From: Ditylenchus dipsaci
Lineage: Eukaryota > Nematoda > Chromadorea > Rhabditida > Anguinidae
Direction of reading: 5' to 3'
DNA length: 64,000 nucleotides
NCBI GenBank assembly: GCA_004194705.1
Contig: SADC01000848.1
Coordinates: 186,001-250,000 of the forward strand
A program made the position numbers and the translations under genes. Under the pieces are notes generated by a model, which did no database searches, was not told the origin of the DNA, and was given only the letters and a program-made list of their open reading frames with translations. Shown here in pieces: positions 56,600 to 64,000 of this stretch; the stretch's first letter is position 1; each line of letters opens with the position of its first letter.

Positions 56600-56789
56600 C
56601 CACTGAACACAACAACTAATTGTCTTAGTCATATAGTCAACTATAATAGCTTTATTGTATTGTTGTGCCATCCTCTTCCATTTACCTAAAACCAACATTT
56701 AATTTTTGACTATTGATTGTATGATTCTTCAAACACATCTTAGTTTATTCTTTATTTGGCAAAACAAAGTTAGTGTCTGCTTGCTAGAC

Positions 56790-56818
56790 AATAAAGCTTA
56801 TAAATATATACATTTATT
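56790..56818. terminator. Facing polyadenylation signals of TACC (+) and the Ly-6-type gene (-)
   Basis: AATAAA on the plus strand at 56790-56795 serves TACC. AATAAA on the minus strand at 56813-56818 serves the opposing gene. The two stop codons are 227 bases apart, so the 3' ends nearly touch or overlap. Confidence 0.65.
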
Positions 56819-56825
56819 TTTTTTG

Positions 56826-57765
56826 TCACCGCATCAAAATCAAAGGAGTAGCAAGCGCACCCAGCATTAGAGCAGTGCTCAATGCTACAGTAATGCCTGA
56901 AGTAGATGGCCATAGTGCAGGACTGGAGTTGCACAAGCACTCATGCAACAACACACAAAATCTGTGGTGCCATCCTCGTCATAGGTAATAGGGGCACATC
57001 CATCACCCTGAAGTTTTCAATTAAAATGGTAAATATTTTTCGTAGGCTATATCTTTCTGTCCCATGTTTCTATGATTGATCCAACTTTGAGCCAAATTTC
57101 CAGAAATATTTAGCAGTTCTTTTTTGACCAGACTCTGACAGACCGCCTTAAATTTGATAGAATTTAAAAGTCATTTTTCAGAGTTCGAGCTTCAGAAACT
57201 TGGTACTGATATAAATGAATATACATTTGTTTTAACTAATCCTGAGAAATCACTTTTTCGGTAAGCTTCGAAAAAAAAACCGGAAAGTTATACATTTTTC
57301 AAAATTTTTGGACATTTGTTTGTATAGACTTGCACAGAATTCAATCTTGTATATAGACCGTGATTAATAATACTTTTTCCTGTTTTTGTCAATTTAAAAA
57401 AATATAAAAAGTCCCTATTCTAAATCCCGCGGGTACTCCGAATTGCCTGAATAAGTTGAAATCAAATTTTCTCAACCTTAACGTGTTTTTCCTCTAAAAA
57501 TTACCTGAGGACATTGTTGAGCACTGGCACAATCCCTGATCACCCTACCATCATACACCATAGCCTTGAGGCAATATGGTTGGCTGACAGGGTTGCAGTA
57601 TTGCGAGCGCAACTTCATTGATATGCCGTCAGTTTTGTAGCACTCGAACTAAAGCGACACAAAATATGCCATTGGAATTGGAGATTCAAATCTTACCCCT
57701 GTAACCGAACCAATCAAACAAAAAGGAATAAGTAAAGTTAATAGTTGCAAAATTATTTCTCTCAT
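56826..57765 (-). CDS. Ly-6/uPAR-type GPI-anchored surface protein
   Basis: Three exons on the minus strand: 57697-57765, 57505-57648, 56826-57007. The first encodes a clean signal peptide (MREIILQLLTLLIPFCLIG...). The mature part begins Phe-Glu-Cys-Tyr, has about ten cysteines and ends with a Cys-Cys-Cys-(x)3-Leu-Cys-Asn-like motif, the hallmark of the Ly-6/three-finger fold. It is followed by a hydrophobic tail ending TPLILMR, as in GPI-anchored members. The Cys-Asn motif and tail are in frame only if one base is restored near 56936-56941. The ATG lies five bases after a TTTGGCAG acceptor. Expected length is about 131 residues. It was recognised from the cysteine pattern, not from a specific orthologue. 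It faces TACC tail to tail. Confidence 0.7.
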
Positions 57766-57966
57766 ATTTTCTGCCAAAGTAACTAAAAACGTAATAAAGA
57801 TTGTAAAAAATACAGTCAGCGTAATAGTTGCGCGGGAAAAAATATACATTTGTTCCAGAAAACCCCGAAAATTCCAGTCATTTTGGTACTTATCCCATTT
57901 GTAGCTTAAGATCTGTTTTTGGGTCACTTTTCGAAAATTTGGGGTGGGGCGTAAACGGGATAAGTA

Positions 57967-58362
57967 CTAGAGTTGGCTCGGAATTCCGGTTCCGGTCGCG
58001 AAAAAATATGTAATTCCGGCTCCGGTTTTCACAAACTGAAATTCCAGTTCCGGTCCAAATATCAATTCCGAGCCGATAATTTTGCTCTTGCTTGGCTGAT
58101 TTTAACGCGTATTTTCAACTTTTGAACGAATTTTTCGTGTTAAATATTAATGTATACAGAAAATCATGTGAACAGGCAGCGATTTTTTTCGAAAACTTCT
58201 TTTTTTCGACTCCGGTTTTGGTTTCGGCAAAAGTGAAAATCCGGTTCCGATTCCGGTTCCGGTTTCTACAAACATCAAATTCCGGTTCCGATTCCGGTTC
58301 CGGTTTCTACAAACATCAAATTCCGGTTCCGGTCAAAATATCGATTCCGAGCCAACTCTTAT
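57967..58362. mobile_element. Foldback of GGTTCCGG repeats, copy 1
   Basis: Ends AGAGTTGGCTCGGAATTCCG and the inverse around GATTCCGAGCCAACTCT. The interior is packed with ATTCCGGTTCCGGTTTC words. Flanking inverted sequence (TGATCACAAAACTTTTGTG at 58378 against CACAAAAAT at 58837) shows it sits beside an older inverted pair. Confidence 0.75.
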
Positions 58363-59164
58363 AAGTACCGTCATTTTTTGATCACAAAACTTTTGTGAAA
58401 AAATGCTTGTAACGTTTTCAGACTATCAAACACACTATTTATTATAGACTAAAAGGAAACAACAAAAATTAGCGGTTATTTTGACACCAAATGCAGCAAT
58501 ATTTATAGTAAAATCGTGACAAACTATTCGAAATAAAATGACAGACTGTAACACAAAATGCTCGAACTTTTTTACTGCTAGATAAGCCATCAGTTCTGAA
58601 TTTATGTTCAGCATGGTCGATTTGCTTATGAAACTGCTCTTGGAATGCCAAAGATACTGTGAAATTTCGAACTCCGCTCGAGACAACAATATTTAATTTT
58701 CAAATTTGACACGATCCTATTACAAAATATTGCTGCATTTGTTGACAAAATGACCGCCAGTTTTTTTTGTTTCCTTTAGTTTATACTAAATGTGTTGCCG
58801 TTCTAGAAAATGTTGCAAGCATTTTTTCAAAAAATTTTTGTGATCAATAAATGACACTTAATTTTGAAATGCATTTATTTCGCGATATACTTAACAAAAA
58901 CAAAAAACTAAATGTGCGTTAGAAAATGCATTTCGTCCTATACAAAATCTCTATATAGTATTTGGGTCGGCTGTGTGTGTAACGCTAATACATGCCAATT
59001 CCCGCTTCACCAGTTATATCTTTTTTCTGGGAGATATTTTATCAGGCAAATTTTTGCTCATTCGATAGCTTTTTTAACGGCGGAGGATCTTTAAATTCAG
59101 TTTTAAAGATTACTGCGAAAAAATTCGAGTTTTGTCCCTTGCAGTTGACAATTCGGGTTGAAAA

Positions 59165-59540
59165 TCTTCTTTTTTCGAGTTTTTTTGACTTTGATGATCA
59201 AAAATGGGTCATAAAGGGCAAAATTGCTTTTGCGGCCAAGTTCATCGTGTTCCCCAAATGTCATCTATCATTAAAAAAAAGAACGTTGAAAAATTCGCGT
59301 TCCAAGAGGGGCATCTCCCTATTTCATGAAAGCTATCTTTTCTAAAAATCTTCTTTTTCGAGCTTTTTGACTTTGAAGATCAAAAATGGGTCATAAGAGG
59401 CGAAATCGCTTTTGCGGCCAAGTTCATCGTGTTCCCCAAGATGTCATCTACCATTAAAAAAAGAACGCTGAAAAAATTCAAAACGTTGAAAAATTCGCGT
59501 TCCAAGAGGGGCATCTCCCTATTTTCATGAAAGCTATTTT
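59165..59540 (+). repeat. Tandem duplication of about 180 bp upstream of the helicase remnant
   Basis: Two copies of a block containing AAATCTTCTTTTT, GGCCAAGTTCATCGTGTTCC and CGCGTTCCAAGAGGGGCATC lie head to tail, directly before the helicase reading frame. Probably part of the same Helitron. Confidence 0.65.
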
Positions 59541-59544
59541 TCGA

Positions 59545-60561
59545 AGCTCAAGTGTTCATCATTGACGAATTTCAATGGTCCCAAAGTATGCGATTGAAAT
59601 AATCGACAGAAAATTAAAAGAATTGATGCAAAACGATCTGCCATTCGGCGGGAAAATCATGATAATTGGCGGAGATTTTCGTCAAATATTGCCAATTCAA
59701 GAGCGTGCAGGACGCGCACAGTTAGTGAGCCTTTCAGTAAAGCATTCGGCTCTATGGAAGCATTTCCAAGTTTTCAGACTGAAAGAAAACAAGCGCGCCT
59801 TGCACGGCATATCAGACCAGGCGAACGTGCCAGAACAAATTGATTTTCCCGAATTCACTCTCAAAATGGGAAACGGCGACTTAAAATGCGATGAAAACGA
59901 ATTCGTCGAAATTCCTGAAAATTGTATCGCGAAAAATGATTTGGTAGAGGAAATATTTGGCAAATTCATCGAAGAAGGCAACTTTTTCGAAATGTCTAAA
60001 AGAGTCATTTTGACTCCAACAAATGAAAAGGTTTTTTCAATAAACAATAAGATTCTTCAAAGTTAGAAGAAAAAGGTCATAAAATGACAACATTCTTGAG
60101 CGTCGATCGTGTCGATAATGATCAGCCAAAAGGATACATCGAGTATCCACCAGAATTTTTTCATTCGCTACATGAATCGGGTTTACCACCCCATGAACTG
60201 AAACTGACTAAGGGTTGTCCTGTGATGCTCACAAGAAATTTGAATCCGGCAATCGGTTTTGTGCAATGGTACAAGACTAATGGTAGAAACAATCCACAAA
60301 GACATTCTGGAATGTAAAATTTCATAAGGCGAATTTGCCGGAAAAAATGTCCTTATTCCAAAAGTGACACTAACGAGCTCAAAGTTTCCTTTTACACTAT
60401 ACAGGAAACAGTTTCCTATTAAACCATGCTTTGCCATGACAATTAATAAAAGTCAAGGCCAAACAATCGATTTTGTTGGAATTGACCTGACAGATCCTGT
60501 GTTTACTCACGGAATGACATATGTTGCATTTTCCCGTGCAAGGGGCATGGCAGTTTATTAA
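59545..60561 (+). pseudogene. Helitron Pif1-type helicase, C-terminal half, frameshifted
   Basis: Helitrons encode a Rep-helicase; only the Pif1-like helicase end is seen. Blocks: VFIIDEF then SMV-type Walker B (one T missing near 59572); GKIMIIGGDFRQILPIQ (motif III); TPTNEKVFSINNKIL (about 60015-60060); after another one-base break, GCPVMLTRNLNPAIG; then [20 protein letters not shown] and [13 protein letters not shown] (motifs V-VI, 60435-60550). The N-terminal Walker A and Rep domain are absent. The Helitron 3' end lies 227 bases downstream in the same orientation. Frame breaks mostly fall in homopolymers, so this copy may be less damaged than it looks. Confidence 0.85.
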
Positions 60562-60759
60562 AGTTGCAGTGAAATGTGACAGCGAAAATAAAGTAAAAAA
60601 CATTGTGTGGAAAGAAGTTTTGCTTGACTGTGAAACTGAAAAAATAGGTTGAAATTCCTTTGAGCAAATAGCTCATAAAATGCCAATCACGCGAAGTGGG
60701 TTTACGACCTGATTGGTACTGTAGTGCTATACTACACTGAACTTCGCTTTCATGACGCA

Positions 60760-60788
60760 GGCGCCCGAAAGGGCGCCAGTTCGCCTAG
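60760..60788 (+). mobile_element. Helitron 3' terminus
   Basis: A perfect hairpin GGCGCCC-GAAA-GGGCGCC (60760-60777) is followed seven bases later by CTAG at 60785-60788 and a T. This is the expected Helitron 3' end, at the right distance and strand from the helicase. Confidence 0.75.
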
Positions 60789-60892
60789 TAAGATATATTA
60801 CGATTTTAATCTAAATTTTTATTTAAAATGCAACATTTGCAGACCCACATTTGCAGACGCCACTTTTGCAGACCCACATCTGTTCTTATTTG

Positions 60893-61290
60893 AGTTGGCT
60901 CGGAATCAATATTTGGACGGAAACCGGAACCGAATTTTAGATTTATGAAAACCGGAACCGGAACTGGAATTTGATTTTTGTAGAAACCGAAATCGGAACC
61001 GAATTTTCACTTTTGCCGAAACCGAAACCGGAGTCGAAAAAAAGAAGTTTTCGAAAAAAATCGCTGCCTGTTCACATGATTTTCTGTATACATTAATATT
61101 AACACGAAAAATTCGTTTAAAAGTAGAAAATACGCGTTGAAAATTAGCCGAGCAAGAGCAAAATTATCGGCTCGGAATTGATATTTGGACCGGAACCTGA
61201 ACGGAATTACATATTTTTCGCGACCGATACCGGAATCCAAAAAAAGACCAGAATTCCGGGAAACCGGAACCGGAATTCCGGGCCATCTCT
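60893..61290. mobile_element. Foldback of GGAACCGG repeats, copy 2
   Basis: Starts GAGTTGGCTCGGAAT, with repeated AACCGGAACCG-type words at both ends, and shares the central stretch TTTCGAAAAAAATCGCTGCC with 57967-58362. More diverged at its right edge. Confidence 0.65.
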
Positions 61291-61889
61291 AGTTCTTATA
61301 CAGGGAAAAAGAACATTTACGTCTATCTTTTGACATTGTTTCCCACTTTTATGATAGAAAGATAGATAGAAAAGATCGAATCAAAAAACGAAACTCAGAA
61401 ATTTCAAAATCGAAAAAAATCCGAAAATGGAAATTTTTTATTCAAATTATGCGAAATGAACAAATTTATCACTTTGTCATTGAAGGTCAAATTTTCCATT
61501 TAGAAAAGAACGTGGAATTATCGTTCGACTTTCATGGATTGAAGCGTATTGAAAACCAAAACATGACTATTTCGGTACTTATCCCGCTCAAATCGGCAAT
61601 AGTTTCCCCAGACTTCAAAAACACAAAAAATCAATTGCTGGATACTAGACAAATTGCTGGAAAAAAGACTAGATATTGCAGTGTTAGTAGTTGCCACTTG
61701 AGTTATAGTAGCAAAATATAACCTAAGAGGGTAGTAGTCAGTCAGAGCAAGTTCTGGCTCACTCACTATATCTGAGCCCAACAACGACAGTAATAATGGT
61801 AATCCCTGTTGCACCTAAGAAGGTGCTTGGCTGTTCCATCAAGTGAGTGCCTCAACAAATAAGTCAACAACTTGCTGCTCCAATCCCAG

Positions 61890-61978
61890 CAGTTCTAGAG
61901 ACTCTGATGGTCCTGTTTAATGGGGGAGGTGCCATTACCACCATTGCTAATAAGGCTCTTGTTGAAATAAAAAAATAA
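61890..61978 (+). CDS. Last exon of an unassigned plus-strand gene
   Basis: Follows an AATCCCAG acceptor closing a 46-nt intron (donor GTGAGTGCC at 61844). The frame reads VLETLMVLFNGGGAITTIAN and then KALVEIKK to TAA, with AATAAA-like sequence immediately after. Upstream, an open stretch (TVIMVIPVAPKKVLGCS) ends at that donor, but the phase is off by one. Composition is clearly protein-like; family not recognised. Confidence 0.4.
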
Positions 61979-61999
61979 AAAATAAATCTAATTTTTGTT

Positions 62000-63055
62000 G
62001 TATGACACATGCTGGGACAAATGGTAACACTGCTCAGTTATAGGTGCGACATAAATGAAACAGGGGATTGATCAAAAAACATGTAATCTCTTTTGTGAAA
62101 GGAGGGAAAGACTGAGTTGGTGATTCAAAATAAATTTTAAGTAAGACATGAAAAATTTGGCGCTACTGGAATATACCCCACCCAATAATTCAGGCTTAGG
62201 CTTTAGCTTAGGTCTGTAAGCCCGTAAGATTAGGTTCGGGCTCAGGCCTATCCATCACTAACAAGGGCTTTTGTAAGTTTGATATGTTGTACCGTGAATG
62301 TTCTAATGGAGCGGCCCTCTCTAATAAAGACCCCCCCCTCCGCTGAAATTGGCACTAGTACCGAATCCGGTCTATTTTTTTCCTTACTTTGCACTGCTTT
62401 TGTTTTTTCGATTTTTTATTTATTTTTCTTGGTCTTCATTTGGTTTAAAACCTTTTTTGTAGGTCGAGTACGCGGTCGTTTTAGTAAGAATTTCAGGGGT
62501 AGTGGGAATAGGGGGGCGGGTTTAATTTAGGCCGTTTGGCCTAGCAATTTCACTTTTAATAAATCAATAGCAAATAAATGCGGTCGAAAAGCTTTATTTC
62601 TTCTACTTTCTTTTATATTTACAACAAATATTATAGACAGCTTTCTTTCTACAGCTTTTGCCCAACACTTTTTAACACCACTGATTGCTTTTTAGCTCTG
62701 GGCAGCTGCCTCTCTGGTCTACAGTCAGATACTGTAGACCAGAGATGCAGACACCCAGGCTGTACATATTCCAGGTCATGGGCGGGGGATAATCCAGAAC
62801 GCGTGGCCATAGCCTTCTAAAGGTTCGCCCTACCCTTAAATTTTTTAAGTTTCTTTTTGACGTTCTTTTTTAACCTAGATCATAAACAGTGTTTAACAGT
62901 CCATTTGATAAATTTTAGCAGAGTCAATATTATTACAACAACATACTCATTTTAAAAAACAATAAAGCATATAAAAGGTGTTGTACAACAGCTGAAGTGT
63001 GAATTCATCTTAATTGAACTTTAGGTAGTAGCTTTCATGTTTACTGATCTATCTC
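62000..63055. other. No confident gene
   Basis: A single TTGGATATACCCC-type end lies at about 62160-62190 and a CTCTAATAAAGACC word at 62312. Short open frames are present on both strands, but none has splice context that I can support. Confidence 0.4.
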
Positions 63056-63058
63056 AAA

Positions 63059-63477
63059 TTATTCCTTTACTAGACTGTTGAACTTTGCATTGTTGTAGGT
63101 CACAAGCACATCGTGGAAGTTTGGATTGGCAAAACACTCTAGGGGTACAAATTGAAGTGTTTCAGTTTGGTCATTGTGTGTTATCTTGACTGATTCTAGC
63201 AATTTCAAAATTTTGTCCATCTGTATGTTTTTCTATAACATCGCCTGTATATTTTTCAACTATAAAGTGGCTACCTTCGCATTGAATGTGATGAGTGTGT
63301 CCATGAGGCATACTTTCTCAAACTTCAACATCAGCAGAAATATTACGGAGGCAGCAAATCTACTGAGGATTAGTGTGTTTGGCTGCATGTTTAGCACTAC
63401 TGATCTGGATTTTCATCTTCTATTCTAGCCTTTTTGGCACTGGATGAGTGGATTAGTGGCTGATTTTGTTGGAAGAT
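63059..63477 (-). CDS. Unassigned gene, last three exons
   Basis: Minus-strand exons 63401-63477, 63275-63362 and 63059-63232, with introns of 38 and 42 nt (both GT...AG) and perfect phase agreement. The first reads IFQQNQPLIHSSSAKKARIE and a short acidic stretch; the second, a hydrophobic helix (SVIFLLMLKF) and VCLMDTLITFNAK; the third ends FVPLECFANPNFHDV then KFNSLVKE and TAA. The upstream part continues beyond 63478 but could not be assembled. Three clean junctions make this a real gene. I do not recognise the family. Confidence 0.6.
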
Positions 63478-64000
63478 CTAAACAAAAGAGATGTTTAGAC
63501 CGCGGTAAGGACGACAGGTTTCAATGATGAAAGCTTGGAATTTCAGATCCTGAACGGTATGCTTAACTCTATATAATCAGGTATGTACCCAAACAGACCT
63601 GAAAACATCAAAATCGATCCACAGCTAGCTCATAATAGAAGAGAACGTGATTTATGCAAGGATCAAAACATACAAGATAGTTCTAATTACCCCATATATG
63701 TGTGGTACACTCGGGCTACATTATCTACAGTCGACTACCTCCATATTAACAAATCTCAATACAATTGGTCATTATGGCTGAGAGGGGGGAGGGGAATTTC
63801 GGAAGGTGGGTTAAAGGTCGTAGATATCACTTACAAATAATTTCTTCGTGGAAAACCAAATTAATAACTTTTCAATAAATACTATAAAGGTGTGCATCAG
63901 TTCTGTATAGTTTGCCTTTCCCGCTCTGAACCCGGGTATCAAAATTTCGCTTTTTCCGCGATTTGAAAAAATTTCTTTTCGACTCTGGCTCCTGTTCAGA

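Noticed and set aside
62649..62810. A 53-codon minus-strand frame starting MATRSGLSPAHDLEYVQ.
   Set aside because: It has no splice or neighbour support and contains an internal hairpin (GGTCTACAG / CTGTAGACC), so chance or repeat origin is likely.
1..64000. Complete tRNA or rRNA genes, CRISPR arrays, or bacterial operons.
   Set aside because: None seen. Only degenerate A/B-box segments occur (2.1 and 40.6 kb), and everything else is typical animal nuclear DNA.

Overview
The window is nuclear DNA of an invertebrate animal: AT-rich, with intron-containing genes, AATAAA signals and very many transposons. The most securely named genes are ribosomal protein S2 (uS5), nucleoporin NUP88 and a TACC-domain protein. 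A Ly-6-type GPI-anchored protein, an exon-bearing prohibitin-2 relative and several unassigned exons are also present. Most introns are 38-55 nt, but two exceed 6 kb and are filled with repeats. Five gene starts or likely starts have a 3' splice site 5-25 nt before the ATG, which suggests spliced-leader trans-splicing. That, the tiny introns and the RPS2 C-terminus make a nematode my best guess, but a larvacean or another trans-splicing animal is not excluded.

Layout. 1-9 kb: repeats, a Helitron end, an LTR-like stretch, a possible short secreted peptide and the prohibitin-2-like remnant. 9.4-14.5 kb: a repeat block that recurs at 27-28.5 kb, the last exon of a small membrane protein, and several MITEs. 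14.9-19 kb: unassigned minus-strand exons, RPS2 (+), a foldback transposon and one more orphan exon. 20.4-25.2 kb: a nested transposon stack whose core encodes a PIF/Harbinger-type nuclease and a MADF-domain protein. 25.7-31.6 kb: foldbacks, a minisatellite, the second repeat copy and another array-bearing transposon. 31.8-43.05 kb (-): NUP88, with a 6.8 kb intron of transposons. 43.3-46 kb: a small membrane protein end and remnants of FLYWCH-like and hAT-like genes. 46.67-56.6 kb (+): the TACC gene. 56.8-57.8 kb (-): the Ly-6-type gene, tail to tail with TACC. 58-61.3 kb: foldbacks and a Helitron helicase with its 3' end. 61.9-63.5 kb: two unassigned gene ends.

The most unusual signal is a group of at least five transposons (about 17.8-18.6, 20.55-20.93, 21.1-25.0, 29.0-30.5 and 35.0-35.8 kb). 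All carry inverted subterminal arrays built on a shared core, GGACAATTC or a close variant, followed by a suffix particular to each element. Three are flanked by exact or near-exact 9-bp direct repeats. One encodes Harbinger-type proteins, although known Harbinger elements make 3-bp duplications. Two other large elements have the same architecture with unrelated repeat words.

Caution: many coding exons need a one-base correction, often at a homopolymer, to stay in frame. This happens even in conserved genes, so many apparent frameshifts are probably residual assembly errors rather than true pseudogenisation. All gene names come from recognising protein motifs by eye; no database search was run.
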